Counted from the first letter of the stretch, positions 34,904 to 45,334 are shown. The stretch is 64,000 nucleotides of DNA from Rhodobacterales bacterium (GCA_025362795.1 JANYFE010000012.1:1-64000), one strand, 5' to 3'. A program made the numbers and translations. The notes: generated from the sequence alone by a model not told the origin.

Positions 34904-36484
34904 ATGTCGATGGACTGGCTTTTGGCGACCCTTATGGTGATGACCGCACTGATGGCGGCGGCGCTGGGCAGTACGGGAATAGTGTTGGTAGAGCGTCATC
35001 TGCGCAAAACCCCGGTCAGCCTGTTTACCGAAGCAACCACCGGCGCGGTCTTTCTGTTTGACGGCGAGGTTCTGATAGACAGCACCCCCAGCGCGCGGGC
35101 CCTGATCAGCACCAACCAGACCCGTGGCACCCCGCTGGTCAAGTTGAAGTCGTTTCTGTCCAGCCACTTCGCCGATCTGGATGAACAGCTGTTGCGTCTA
35201 CCGCACGAGGGGGCGCTGACGCTGGCTTCAACGTCTGGCCCGGGTCAGCCCCTTTTGCTGATGGCGGAACTGCGTGGCGGGTTGACCAAGCTGGTGCTGA
35301 TCGACCCTGAACAGGATGATCACGTCACCGGCCATGACGCCATGTCACAACGTGCTTTGGTAGAAGAGCTGGACCTGTTGCGCACCACCATGGCCAAGGC
35401 ACCGATCCTGATCTGGCGCGAGGCCGGCAACGGCGACGTGACCTGGGCCAATGCCGCCTATCTGTTGCGGGCGGGTGATGTGCTGGGGCCGTCACAAGAC
35501 CTGACCTGGCCGTTGACGCGGTTGTTTGAACGCACCGCGATTGCGCAGGGGTCTTCCGGTCAACGGCAAAAGCTGGTGCTGTTTGGCGGCAAGACGCACT
35601 GGTACGATCTGATCAGCTCTGGCGAGGGCGAAACGCGGCTGGTTTTCGCTCTGCCCGCCGATGCCGCCGTTCAGGCCGAGTTGGCACTGCGCGACTTCAT
35701 GCAGACCCTGACCAAGACCTTTGCCCACCTTCATGTGGGTCTGGCGATCTTTGACCAGCAGCGCCAGCTGCAACTCTTCAACCCGGCGCTCTTGGACCTG
35801 ACCGGGCTTCCGGTGGACTTTCTGTCGATGCGCCCCTCGCTTCTGTCGGTGCTGGATGCGATGCGCGACCGCAACATGGTGCCAGAACCCAAAGATTACC
35901 GCGACTGGCGCCGACAGCTGGTCGATATGGAGAAAGCCGCCGCATCCGGCCTTTACGAAGAAACCTGGAGCCTGCCGGGTGGCCAGACCTATCGGGTGGT
36001 TGGCAGGCCGCACCCCAATGGTGCGCTGGCCCTGATGATCGAGGATATTTCAGGCGAGATGTTGCGAACCCGTCGCTACCGCGCCGACCTCGAGCTTGGC
36101 CAGTCGGTGATCGACGAGCTAAGCGAGGCGATTGCCGTGTTTTCGCCTGCGGGCCAACTGGTCATGTCAAATGCTGCCTATGCCGGGCTGTGGGGCAACG
36201 ATCCTCTGGCGACCCTGGGCGACGCCAATTTACGCAACCAGTGTGCCGATTGGCGCAAGCTGTGCGCCCCGAGCACGATCTGGGCCGATCTCGAAGACTA
36301 TGCGCTGAACACCGCAGACCGCGCCATGTGGCGGGCCGAGGCGCGGCTTCTGGATGGGCGATTGTTTGACTGCCGTTTTGCGCCGCTGGCGGGCGGCTTT
36401 ACCCTGACCGCGTTCCAGCTGCGCGATGCCAACGCGACGCCGAAGTCGTTGATCAGTGACGAGGCTGATCGCCGCACGGCCTGA
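34904..36484 (+). CDS. Multi-PAS protein, DivL-like, without a kinase domain
   Basis: This 526-residue protein starts MSMDWLLATLMVMTALMAAA at ATG 34904, giving one N-terminal membrane anchor. Three or four PAS-like units follow (for example PILIWREAGNGDVTWANAAY, then VGLAIFDQQRQLQLFNPALL and AIAVFSPAGQLVMSNAAYAG). No H-box or ATPase is seen, so it cannot be a kinase. This resembles the DivL described in Rhodobacter capsulatus CtrA regulation, but I infer this from architecture and location. It precedes tsaE by 40 bases. Confidence 0.7.
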   Translation: MSMDWLLATLMVMTALMAAALGSTGIVLVERHLRKTPVSLFTEATTGAVFLFDGEVLIDSTPSARALISTNQTRGTPLVKLKSFLSSHFADLDEQLLRLPHEGALTLASTSGPGQPLLLMAELRGGLTKLVLIDPEQDDHVTGHDAMSQRALVEELDLLRTTMAKAPILIWREAGNGDVTWANAAYLLRAGDVLGPSQDLTWPLTRLFERTAIAQGSSGQRQKLVLFGGKTHWYDLISSGEGETRLVFALPADAAVQAELALRDFMQTLTKTFAHLHVGLAIFDQQRQLQLFNPALLDLTGLPVDFLSMRPSLLSVLDAMRDRNMVPEPKDYRDWRRQLVDMEKAAASGLYEETWSLPGGQTYRVVGRPHPNGALALMIEDISGEMLRTRRYRADLELGQSVIDELSEAIAVFSPAGQLVMSNAAYAGLWGNDPLATLGDANLRNQCADWRKLCAPSTIWADLEDYALNTADRAMWRAEARLLDGRLFDCRFAPLAGGFTLTAFQLRDANATPKSLISDEADRRTA

Positions 36485-36524
36485 ACTGGCTTGCAGCAGC
36501 GGGACTTGCGGCTAGAAAGGGGCG

Positions 36525-37982
36525 ATGAGCGTCCTGACCTTTCACCTTGCCACCGAGGCCGACACAAACCGCCTGGCTCGCGCCTTCGCCGCCTTGCTTT
36601 TGCCCGGCGACACGGTGTTGCTGGAAGGGTCGATAGGTGCCGGCAAAAGCCATTTCTGCCGCGCCCTGATCCAGACCCGTCTTGGCAGGACCGAGGATGT
36701 GCCCTCCCCCACCTTTACCCTGGTGCAAACCTATGAGGCGGATGTCGAAATCTGGCATGCCGACCTATACCGGCTGACCCACCCGGACGAGGTCCTGGAG
36801 CTTGGCCTGGATGCGGCGTTTGCCGACGCGATCTGCCTGATCGAATGGCCGGACCGATTGGGCAACCACCAGCCAGACCGCGCCATCCGCCTGCGTCTTG
36901 CGACCGAAGGCGAAGGCCGCCGCGCCGACATTGATTTCGGCGCACGGCCGCAATTTGCGCTGGCACTGCTAGCAGAGTGGCGGGCCGCGACGATGGATGA
37001 CTTTTTGGCGCAAAGCGGCTGGGGTGACGCAAAACGCAAACCACTGGCGGGTGACGCTTCTGCCCGCCAGTATGAACGGCTGACACTCGGGTCCAGAACC
37101 GCCATTCTGATGGACGCACCACCGGGTCAGGCTGATGATGTGGCCGATTTCGTCAAGATAGACCTGCATCTGCGCCGCATCGGCCTGTCGGCGCCCGAGG
37201 TTCTGGCCCAGGATCTGACGCAGGGTCTGCTGCTGCTCGAGGATTTCGGCGATGAGGTCTTTGCCAAACGGCTCGTCGCCCATCCCGATCAGGAAATACC
37301 GCTGTATCAGTCCGCGACCGATGTCCTGCTGCATCTTCAATCGCAACCAGCTCCGCCCGGCCTGACCGACCTGACCGCGGCGGATTGGGCAGATGCCGCA
37401 GGCATGGTGCTGGACTGGTACCGCTTTGCCATCACGGGCGACAAAATCGACGCAACGGCCTTCACCACTGTTTTGCGGGATACACTGGCGCGGTGGGCTG
37501 ATGGGCCGCGCGTCTTGATCTTGCGCGACTATCATGCCGAAAACCTGCTGTTGCTGCCCGACAGGCAGGGCTTGGCGCAAGTCGGCTTGCTGGATTTTCA
37601 GTTGGGCCAGATGGGCCAACCCGGCTACGATCTTGTGTCATTGTTGCAAGACGCCCGACGCGATGTGCCCCCTGTGGTAGAAACTGAAATGATCCGGCGG
37701 TTTGTCGCCTCTCGCGGCGCGGCCGAGGCAGAGTTCCTGCCCGCATATGCCGCTTTGGGGGCCCAGCGCGCCTTGCGGATTCTTGGCATTTTCGCCCGAC
37801 TTTGCCTGCACTCCGGCAAGCCGGACTACATCACGCGGCTGCCCCGGGTCTGGGCGCAGTTGCAGCGCAACCTTGTGCGGCCTGAACTGAAAGGTCTGGC
37901 CAAAGTCTGCACCGAACTGCTGCCGATACCCACACCCGCCACCCTGCAACGACTCGAGGCGCAATGCGGCAGTTTCCGCTGA
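36525..37982 (+). CDS. Fusion of TsaE and N-acetylmuramate/N-acetylglucosamine kinase AmgK
   Basis: This 485-residue protein joins two enzymes. Residues 1-150 are TsaE, the ATPase for tRNA t6A synthesis: Walker A GSIGAGKSHF (35-44), SPTFTLVQTYE and HADLYRL. Residues about 160-485 are an aminoglycoside-phosphotransferase-type kinase: DASARQYERL, LLLEDFGDEVFA and the catalytic RDYHAENLLLL with GLLDFQLG. It matches AmgK, which phosphorylates anomeric carbons of recycled amino sugars. MurU follows with a 19-base overlap. No frame break separates the two parts. Confidence 0.9.
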   Translation: MSVLTFHLATEADTNRLARAFAALLLPGDTVLLEGSIGAGKSHFCRALIQTRLGRTEDVPSPTFTLVQTYEADVEIWHADLYRLTHPDEVLELGLDAAFADAICLIEWPDRLGNHQPDRAIRLRLATEGEGRRADIDFGARPQFALALLAEWRAATMDDFLAQSGWGDAKRKPLAGDASARQYERLTLGSRTAILMDAPPGQADDVADFVKIDLHLRRIGLSAPEVLAQDLTQGLLLLEDFGDEVFAKRLVAHPDQEIPLYQSATDVLLHLQSQPAPPGLTDLTAADWADAAGMVLDWYRFAITGDKIDATAFTTVLRDTLARWADGPRVLILRDYHAENLLLLPDRQGLAQVGLLDFQLGQMGQPGYDLVSLLQDARRDVPPVVETEMIRRFVASRGAAEAEFLPAYAALGAQRALRILGIFARLCLHSGKPDYITRLPRVWAQLQRNLVRPELKGLAKVCTELLPIPTPATLQRLEAQCGSFR

Positions 37983-38662
37983 TGCTGTTTGCCGCCGGGT
38001 TTGGCACCCGCATGGGTAGCCTGACCCGTGATCGTCCGAAACCGCTGATCAGTGTGGCCGGGCGAAGTCTGCTGGACCACGCGATGGCACTTGCTCAAGC
38101 GCCCTGTGTTGCACAGCGGGTGATCAATCTGCACTACCGCGGCGACCAGATCGCAGCACATCTGTCCGGTCAGAATGTGGCTCTGTCATGGGAGATAGAG
38201 ACGATTCTCGAGACAGGTGGCGGCTTGCGGGCCGCTCTGCCGCTGTTAGGACCGGGTCCGGTGCTGACTCTCAACACCGATGCCGTCTGGACAGGGAAAA
38301 ACCCGCTGACCGAGCTGGCAACTGCATGGGATCCGGTGCGGATGAGCGTATTGTTGCTGTTGGTGCCGACCTCACGCGCCTTTGGCCATGGCGGGGTGGC
38401 CGACTTCGTTCTTGGCGCCGATGGCCGGATCAGCCGGGCGCTGGGCGGTCCGGGCTATGTCTATGTCGGCGCGCAGATTGTTGACCCCGCCGGGCTGCAT
38501 GAAGTTCCCGCACAGGTCTTTTCGCTGAACCTCCTGTGGGACCGGTTGATTGCAGAAGGTCGCGCCTTTGGCCTGATCCATAAAGGGAACTGGTGCGATG
38601 TCGGCCACCCCAAGGGCATTGCGCTGGCCGAAGCGATGCTGGCACAGTCCGACGATGTTTGA
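37964..38662 (+). CDS. murU: N-acetylmuramate 1-phosphate uridylyltransferase MurU
   Basis: This 232-residue nucleotidyltransferase has the signature LFAAGFGTRMGSLT, RPKPLISVAGRSLLDHAM and ETGGGLRAALPLLG. With AmgK it makes UDP-MurNAc from recycled MurNAc, a route that bypasses MurA and so gives intrinsic tolerance to fosfomycin. The start at 37964 follows CGAGG; ATG 37982 is an alternative. It overlaps addB by 8 bases. Confidence 0.88.
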   Translation: MRQFPLMLFAAGFGTRMGSLTRDRPKPLISVAGRSLLDHAMALAQAPCVAQRVINLHYRGDQIAAHLSGQNVALSWEIETILETGGGLRAALPLLGPGPVLTLNTDAVWTGKNPLTELATAWDPVRMSVLLLLVPTSRAFGHGGVADFVLGADGRISRALGGPGYVYVGAQIVDPAGLHEVPAQVFSLNLLWDRLIAEGRAFGLIHKGNWCDVGHPKGIALAEAMLAQSDDV

Positions 38663-41606
38663 CGCCGGCAGCCCGCATGTCTTTTTCTTGCCTCCCGGCG
38701 TGGATTTCGCCACGGAACTGGTGCGCGGGCTGCAAGAACGGATGGCAACGGGCCAACCGGACGCAATGGCGCGGCTGCGGCTGTATCTCAACAGCCAACG
38801 GATGCGGCGGCGCGTTGTACAGGCCTTCACTGCCTCGGGCGCACATTTCCTGCCGCAAATTCGGGTCGTGACAGAGATTGACACAGACCCGATGCCGGCG
38901 GATTTCCCAAAAAAGACCTCGCCCCTGCGGCGGCGGCTTGATCTGGCGCGGCTGATTGGCCGACTGTTGGACGCCCAGCCTGATCTCGCGCCGCGCTCTG
39001 CCCTGTTCGACCTGGCCGACAGCCTTGCCAGCTTGTTGGGCGAGATGCAGGAAGAAGGGGTTTCTGCCGAAACAATCGGGCTTTTGGATGTTTCAACCCA
39101 TTCGGCGCATTGGGCGCGGGCGCAGGAATTTCTAAAAATCGTGGCCCCGCTGATGGCGGACCCTGGCGACGCGCAAGCGCGGCAACGGGCGGCGGCCCTG
39201 CGGCTGGCCGCACAATGGCACGCAGGGCCGCCGGCTGACCCGATCATTATCGCCGGCTCAACCGGATCACGCGGGGCGACCGCAATCTTGATGCAGGCGG
39301 CGGCGCGAATGAAAAATGGGGCCGTTGTCCTGCCGGGGTTTGACACCGATTTGCCGGATCCGGTCTGGCGGGCGATGGATGACGCGCTGACTGCCGAGGA
39401 TCATCCGCAATTCCGCTTTCGCAAACTGATGGATGCGCTGAGCCTTTCTGCCGCCGACCTGATGCCATGGCGCAGCACGCAGCCTGCCAAACCCAGTCGC
39501 AACCAGCTGATTTCGCTATCCTTACGCCCCGCACCGGTAACGGATCAGTGGCTGGTAGAGGGCGCAGCATTGCCCGATCTTCGGCATACGACCCAGGACA
39601 TGACCTTGATCGAGGCCGCCAGCCCGCGCGAAGAAGCGCTGGCGATCGCGCTGATCCTGCGACACGCGGTCGAGAGCGGCACCCGCGCCGCGCTGATCAC
39701 GCCGGACCGTGGCCTGACCCGCCGGGTGGCGGCAGTGCTGGATTTGTGGCGGATTACGCCAGACGATTCCGCTGGTCGTCCTTTGGCATTGTCTGCGCCC
39801 GGTCGCCTTTTGCGCCATATCGCGCTTGGCTTTGGGCGGACGATGACCGCGGACGGCTTGCTGACGCTGTTAAAGCATCCATTGGTCGGTTCAGGTGCGG
39901 CGCGGGGTGTGCACCTGCGCTTGACCCGCGAACTGGAACTGGACTTGCGCCGCAAAGGTCCGGCGTTTCCAACCGGTGCTGCGGTGCTGGATTGGTCAGC
40001 CAAGCGAAAAGATACCGGCGTCGGTCCTTGGGCGGCCAGTCTGGCGCAGGCGCTTGACCTGTTTTTGGTTCCCGAAATCGACAGTCTGGAAAACCACATC
40101 CTGCGCCATGTCACAGTCGCCGAGCTGCTGGCACGCGGCACCGATCCGGCGGGCACCGGCAAGCTGTGGCTGGGCGTCGAAGGCGCGGCTGCACTGGAAT
40201 TGATGCAGGCCCTGCAGATCGAAGCCCCGCATGGCGACGCGATTACGCCCGCCGGCTATTGCGACCTTTTTGAGATGCAAATTCAACCGGGCGAAGTGCG
40301 CGAAGCGTTCTCCGGCCATCCGCTGGTTGCCTTTCACGGCCACCGTGAGGCCCGTGAAATTCGGGCTGATCTGGTCATTCTGGGCGGTTTGACCGATGGC
40401 ATCTGGCCCGCTGCCGCAGATCCCGACCCCTGGCTCAATCGTCAGATGCGCAAAGATGCGGGACTTTTGCTGCCTGAACGGCAGATCGGCCTTGCGGCGC
40501 ATGACTATCAACAGGCCGTGGCGGCTAAAACCGTAGTCCTGTCAAGATCGGTGCGGGACGCAGAGGCGGAAACCGTGCCGTCGCGCTGGTTGAACCGGCT
40601 GTGCAACCTGATGGCGGGGCTGCCCGACAACGCCGGGCCGCTTGCGCTTGCTTCGATGCGAGAGCGGGGCCAGGTTTGGCTGCACCGGGCAGCGGCGCTG
40701 GAGCGCCCGACGGCGATGCAACTTGCCGACCCAGGGTTGCGCACCGCGCTGCGTCCGGCACCCAGGCCACCGGTGAAGGACAGGCCGAAAAAGCTGTCGC
40801 TGACCCGGATTGCAACCCTTATCCGCGATCCTTATGCCATTTATGCGCGGTACATGCTCAACCTTCAGCCGCTCGACCCGTTGCGGCCCAAGCCGGATCA
40901 GCGCGACCGGGGCAATGCGTTGCACGAAATTCTGGAAATGTTCGTCAAGAACCGCCCAGCTGCCGAAGGCTTGGGGGCCGCACGCATCCGACTGATGGGG
41001 ATTGCATCGCGGATTCTGGCGGATCACACGCCGTTCCCATCAGCGCGCCTCTTGTGGCTGGCGCGGCTGGAACGGGCTGCCGACCACTTTCTGCGACAGG
41101 ACAGCAAACATGGTGGCGTGGCACTAATGATTGAAGAAACCGGCTCTATCCGGCTGACAGAGACTGATTTTATGCTATTCGGCACGCCCGACCGGATAGA
41201 CGAGCTGGCAGATGGGCGGCTGCATCTGATCGACTACAAATCCGGCGCACCGCCGACCAAACAGCAGCAAAAGATGTTCGACAAGCAGTTGTTGCTGGCG
41301 GCCGCGATGGCCGAAAAGGGCGGATTTGCCAGTTTGGGGCCGCGAGACGTGGCACGGATCAGCTATATCGGGCTGGGAACCGCGGAGAAGGTCGAAGAAA
41401 CCGAGATGGACTCTGCCGACCTTGACGCGCTCTGGCAGCGTTTTGTGACGTTGATTCAGCGTTACGCGCAGCCGGGCACCGGTTACGCAGCCCGCCGCGC
41501 GATTTTTGAATCCCGGTTTTCTCTGGATTATGACCACCTGTCGCGTTTTGGCGAATGGCAAATGTCAGACCGCGCCGTGGGCTTCGATGTCGGGACGCCG
41601 CAATGA
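38655..41606 (+). CDS. addB: AddB nuclease/helicase-like subunit of the AddAB repair complex
   Basis: This 983-residue protein starts MFDAGSPHVFFLPPGVDFA at ATG 38655. Its C-terminal RecB-type nuclease has HEILEMF-like helix LHEILEMFVKN and catalytic LIDYKSGAPP. N-terminal residues are an inactivated helicase fold. It works with AddA in double-strand-break end processing. The addB-addA overlap is 4 bases (ATGA). Confidence 0.93.
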   Translation: MFDAGSPHVFFLPPGVDFATELVRGLQERMATGQPDAMARLRLYLNSQRMRRRVVQAFTASGAHFLPQIRVVTEIDTDPMPADFPKKTSPLRRRLDLARLIGRLLDAQPDLAPRSALFDLADSLASLLGEMQEEGVSAETIGLLDVSTHSAHWARAQEFLKIVAPLMADPGDAQARQRAAALRLAAQWHAGPPADPIIIAGSTGSRGATAILMQAAARMKNGAVVLPGFDTDLPDPVWRAMDDALTAEDHPQFRFRKLMDALSLSAADLMPWRSTQPAKPSRNQLISLSLRPAPVTDQWLVEGAALPDLRHTTQDMTLIEAASPREEALAIALILRHAVESGTRAALITPDRGLTRRVAAVLDLWRITPDDSAGRPLALSAPGRLLRHIALGFGRTMTADGLLTLLKHPLVGSGAARGVHLRLTRELELDLRRKGPAFPTGAAVLDWSAKRKDTGVGPWAASLAQALDLFLVPEIDSLENHILRHVTVAELLARGTDPAGTGKLWLGVEGAAALELMQALQIEAPHGDAITPAGYCDLFEMQIQPGEVREAFSGHPLVAFHGHREAREIRADLVILGGLTDGIWPAAADPDPWLNRQMRKDAGLLLPERQIGLAAHDYQQAVAAKTVVLSRSVRDAEAETVPSRWLNRLCNLMAGLPDNAGPLALASMRERGQVWLHRAAALERPTAMQLADPGLRTALRPAPRPPVKDRPKKLSLTRIATLIRDPYAIYARYMLNLQPLDPLRPKPDQRDRGNALHEILEMFVKNRPAAEGLGAARIRLMGIASRILADHTPFPSARLLWLARLERAADHFLRQDSKHGGVALMIEETGSIRLTETDFMLFGTPDRIDELADGRLHLIDYKSGAPPTKQQQKMFDKQLLLAAAMAEKGGFASLGPRDVARISYIGLGTAEKVEETEMDSADLDALWQRFVTLIQRYAQPGTGYAARRAIFESRFSLDYDHLSRFGEWQMSDRAVGFDVGTPQ

Positions 41607-44600
41607 GCCGGGACGAGGCTAGCGAACGGCAGGTTCTGGCCGCGAACCCGGAGGCCTCGACCTGGCTCTCCGCCAATGCCGGGTCGGGAAAGACGCGCGT
41701 GTTAACCGACCGCGTGGCGCGTTTGCTGCTGCATGACGTGGCGCCGCAACACATCCTGTGCCTGACTTACACCAAATCCGCCGCAAGCGAGATGCAGAAC
41801 CGCCTGTTCAAGACGCTTGGGGTCTGGGCGATGAAACCGGACGCAGAGCTTGCGACCGAACTTGCCGCATTGGGCGAAGTGGCGCGGCTGGATGCCGCCC
41901 ATATTGCCCGCGCCCGCCGGCTTTTTGCCCGCGCCATCGAGACACCGGGCGGCTTGCGAATTCAGACCATTCATTCATTTTGCGCGACCCTGTTGCGGCG
42001 CTTTCCCTTGGAAGCCGGGGTTTCGCCGCAGTTCAGCGAACTGGACGACCGTGCGGCACGCCTGCTGCGCGAGGACATTGTGGAAGAGATGGCCGCGACG
42101 CTGGCGCCTGCGGTGATGGCAGAAATTGCGCTCGCCTACACCGGCGAGGATTTCACCAAGCTGATGGAACAGGTGGCGGCACGGCGCGGCAGTTTTGCGA
42201 CCGGGCTGGATGTGGCGCGGGTGTTTGATCTGGCGGATGGTGAAAGCGAAGCGCGGCTTTTGGGCGACGTGTTTTTGGGGGATGAGGCGGAGTGGATGGC
42301 AGATGTGCTGGCGGTGCTGGCACAAGGTTCGACCAATGACGCAAAGGCGTTTCGCTTGTTGACCGGGCTGAACCTGACCATCCCCACCCTTGCGACACTC
42401 GAGGGGTTGGAGGCGGTTTTGTTGACGGGCCCTGCCGCCAAAGTTCCATTTTCGGCCAAGTTAGGCTCTTTTCCAACCAAGGCCAGCCAGGTACGCCTTT
42501 CCAACACGATGCGCTATCTTGAAGATCTGATGCGTCGGGTCGAGGCGGTGCGCGGGCGGCGTCTGGCTTGGCTTGCCACGCGCAAAACGCAGGCTCTGCA
42601 CCGGTTCGCCGCGGCCTTCCTGCCAATCTATGCAGCCCGCAAGACGGCGCGCGGCTGGCTTGATTTTGACGACCTGATTAGCTGCGCCAAGACCCTGCTG
42701 TCTGATCCGTCGGTCGCGGCTTGGGTCTTGTTCCGGCTGGACGGCGGGATCGATCACGTTCTGGTGGACGAGGCGCAAGACACCAGCCCGGACCAGTGGC
42801 GGGTTATCGAACATCTGACCGCGGAATTCAGTGCGGGCGAAGGCACGCGCACCGGCGGGCGGACGCTGTTCGTGGTCGGCGACAAAAAGCAGTCGATCTA
42901 TTCGTTCCAAGGCGCCGATGTCGCCGCATTTGATGGCAAGCATCAAGAGTTTCGCCAACGGTTCCAGCAGGCGAAACAGCCGTTTCAGAGCCTGAAACTG
43001 GAATACTCGTTTCGGTCGGCCCCGGCGATCCTGACGCTGGTCGACGCGACGTTTGGCGATCGGTTTCCGCAGGCGTTGGGGCCGGATGTTGCGCATCTTG
43101 CCTTTCGCAACAGGTTGCCGGGGCGGGTCGATCTGTGGCCTCTGATCGAACCAGAAACTGACCCCGCCGATGAGAATTTCGAAGACCCGGTTGATCTGAT
43201 CAGCACGACCCATCATGCGGCACGGTTGGCTGCGAAAGTCGCAACGCAGATCAAGGCTACGCTGGACGCCGGGTTGCAAATTGTCACCCAGGACGGACCG
43301 CGCCCGGCCCATGCGGGTGATTTCCTGATTCTGGTTCAGCGGCGTTCGGCCCTGTTTGCCGAGATCATCCGCGCCTGCAAGCAGATCGGCCTGCCAATCG
43401 CCGGTGCGGACCGGCTTAAACTGGGGGCAGAACTGGCCGTCAAGGATCTGGCGGCGCTGCTGGCGTTTCTGGCAACGCCAGAGGATGACTTGTCGCTGGC
43501 GGCCCTGCTGCGGTCGCCCTTGTGTGGCTGGTCCGAGGCCGAACTTTACGGATTGGCGCATGGTCGGCCGGGTTATCTGTGGGAGGCGTTGCGCGAACAG
43601 GCTGACCGCTACCCGGACACCAGCGCTTATCTGACCGACCTGCGGGACCAGACCGACTATCTGCGGCCCTACGATCTGATTGAACGCGCCCTGACCCGGC
43701 ACGATGGTCGCCGCCGCCTGATCGCCCGGCTGGGGACAGAGGCGGCGGATGGGATCGACGAATTGCTCAATCAGGCCTTGGCCTATGAACGCGGCGAAGT
43801 GCCCAGTCTGACCGGGTTTCTGGTCTGGCTGGAAACCGACGAGATCGAGGTCAAGCGGCAAGCCGATTCTGCCGGGCAGCGGATCAGGGTGATGACGGTG
43901 CATGGCGCCAAGGGGCTGGAATCGGAAATCGTGATCCTGCCCGACACGGCAGACCGCAACCCGCAGGATCGGGACGAAATCTATTTGACCGAGGATGGCA
44001 GCCCCCTGTGGAAAACCGGTAAAGAAGACAGCCCGCCGTTGGTCGCCGCGTTGCGCCAACGCAAGGCCGAGCGCGAGGCGGCCGAAAATCTGCGGTTGCT
44101 GTATGTCGCGCTGACCCGGGCGCGGACCTGGCTGATCGTGGCGGGGGCCGGCACGGTGGCCAAACCGAACTGCTGGTACAATCTGGTCGCCGCCGGGATG
44201 GCTGCACTGGGGGCAAACGCAGTCGGTGATACGCTTCGGCACGAGACGGGCGATTGGCCGGGGCCTGCAGGTCCGCCGGCGGCTCTGGAAACGGCAAAAC
44301 AGCCCGCAGAACCCTGGATGCTGGACATTGCCGCGCCGCCTTTGCGCCAGGCAGAGCCGCTGTCGCCATCGGTTCTGGGTGGGGCAAAGGTTCTGCCCGG
44401 CGAGGTGGAGGAAGGTGACGAGGACGCCGCCAAGTCGCGCGGCTCGGCACTGCATCTGTTGTTGGAACACCTGCCACAGCAGGATCAGGCGTCCTGGCCC
44501 GATCTTGCGGCACGGCTGGTGCCCGAAAACCTGCGGGAAACCCTGCTGGCAGAGGCAAGGGCGGTTCTGACTGCACCGGCGCTTGCGTCCCTGTTCGGGT

Positions 44601-44929
44601 CAGGTTCGCTTGCCGAGGTTCCCGTCACGGCGGATTATGACGGGTTGCGGCTTTTCGGGGTGATCGACCGGCTGGTAATAGCACCGGATCGCGTGCTGGC
44701 GGTGGATTACAAATCCAACCACAGGGTTCCTGCAAGCGCCGCTGCCGTGCCCGAAGGCTTGCTCCGGCAAATGGGTGCCTATGCCCATATGCTCGCGCAG
44801 ATCTATCCCGACCGGGCCATCGAGGTCGCCATTCTGTGGACGCGCACCGCACAGCTTATGCCACTGGATGCCGATATCGTGAGGACGGCCCTGCAACGCG
44901 CCGCAAGGGATAGTGGCAGCGCCCCTTGA
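41603..44929 (+). CDS. addA: AddA helicase-nuclease
   Basis: This 1108-residue UvrD-like helicase has Walker A ANAGSGKTRVL (24-34), the DEAQDTSPDQW motif, VGDKKQSIYSFQGA, VMTVHGAKGLESEIV and YVALTRARTWL. The C-terminal nuclease has AVDYKSNHRV. It is the motor subunit of AddAB, which loads RecA at double-strand breaks. Start at ATG 41603; the frame open to 41555 is inside addB. Confidence 0.97.
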   Translation: MSRDEASERQVLAANPEASTWLSANAGSGKTRVLTDRVARLLLHDVAPQHILCLTYTKSAASEMQNRLFKTLGVWAMKPDAELATELAALGEVARLDAAHIARARRLFARAIETPGGLRIQTIHSFCATLLRRFPLEAGVSPQFSELDDRAARLLREDIVEEMAATLAPAVMAEIALAYTGEDFTKLMEQVAARRGSFATGLDVARVFDLADGESEARLLGDVFLGDEAEWMADVLAVLAQGSTNDAKAFRLLTGLNLTIPTLATLEGLEAVLLTGPAAKVPFSAKLGSFPTKASQVRLSNTMRYLEDLMRRVEAVRGRRLAWLATRKTQALHRFAAAFLPIYAARKTARGWLDFDDLISCAKTLLSDPSVAAWVLFRLDGGIDHVLVDEAQDTSPDQWRVIEHLTAEFSAGEGTRTGGRTLFVVGDKKQSIYSFQGADVAAFDGKHQEFRQRFQQAKQPFQSLKLEYSFRSAPAILTLVDATFGDRFPQALGPDVAHLAFRNRLPGRVDLWPLIEPETDPADENFEDPVDLISTTHHAARLAAKVATQIKATLDAGLQIVTQDGPRPAHAGDFLILVQRRSALFAEIIRACKQIGLPIAGADRLKLGAELAVKDLAALLAFLATPEDDLSLAALLRSPLCGWSEAELYGLAHGRPGYLWEALREQADRYPDTSAYLTDLRDQTDYLRPYDLIERALTRHDGRRRLIARLGTEAADGIDELLNQALAYERGEVPSLTGFLVWLETDEIEVKRQADSAGQRIRVMTVHGAKGLESEIVILPDTADRNPQDRDEIYLTEDGSPLWKTGKEDSPPLVAALRQRKAEREAAENLRLLYVALTRARTWLIVAGAGTVAKPNCWYNLVAAGMAALGANAVGDTLRHETGDWPGPAGPPAALETAKQPAEPWMLDIAAPPLRQAEPLSPSVLGGAKVLPGEVEEGDEDAAKSRGSALHLLLEHLPQQDQASWPDLAARLVPENLRETLLAEARAVLTAPALASLFGSGSLAEVPVTADYDGLRLFGVIDRLVIAPDRVLAVDYKSNHRVPASAAAVPEGLLRQMGAYAHMLAQIYPDRAIEVAILWTRTAQLMPLDADIVRTALQRAARDSGSAP

Positions 44930-44985
44930 CGCGGACCCGGCCCGACCATAGCTTTACCACCTAACTTGTCCTCAGGAGAACCATA

Positions 44986-45312
44986 ATGGGCGCTGCCACC
45001 ATTGCCGTGACCGATGCCACTTTTGACGCGGAAGTCCGCAAATCGGACGTGCCGGTTGTCGTCGATTTCTGGGCGGAATGGTGCGGCCCGTGCCGTCAGA
45101 TCGGCCCGGCCTTGGAGGAAATTGCTGCCGAAATGGGTGGCCGGGTCAAGATCGTCAAAGTGAACGTTGACGAAAACCCCGACAGCCCGGCGATGTTGGG
45201 CGTGCGCGGCATTCCTTCGCTGTTCCTGTTCAAGAATGGTCAGGTCGTGGCAAACAAAGTCGGCGCTGCACCCAAGGCCGCGCTGGCCAGCTGGATCAAT
45301 GCCTCGATCTGA
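44986..45312 (+). CDS. trxA: Thioredoxin
   Basis: This 108-residue protein has the active site [11 protein letters not shown] (Cys34, Cys37 region) and the cis-Pro in [11 protein letters not shown]. It reduces cytoplasmic disulfides. AGGAGA precedes the ATG and a strong terminator follows. It is downstream of addA, with 56 bases between. Confidence 0.97.
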   Translation: MGAATIAVTDATFDAEVRKSDVPVVVDFWAEWCGPCRQIGPALEEIAAEMGGRVKIVKVNVDENPDSPAMLGVRGIPSLFLFKNGQVVANKVGAAPKAALASWINASI

Positions 45313-45334
45313 GCCGATTTGATTTTTGCGCACA

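Noticed and set aside
42461-44470. 669-codon open frame antisense to addA
   Set aside because: Composition is Arg/Gln-rich and low-complexity with no domain; addA motifs occupy the other strand throughout.
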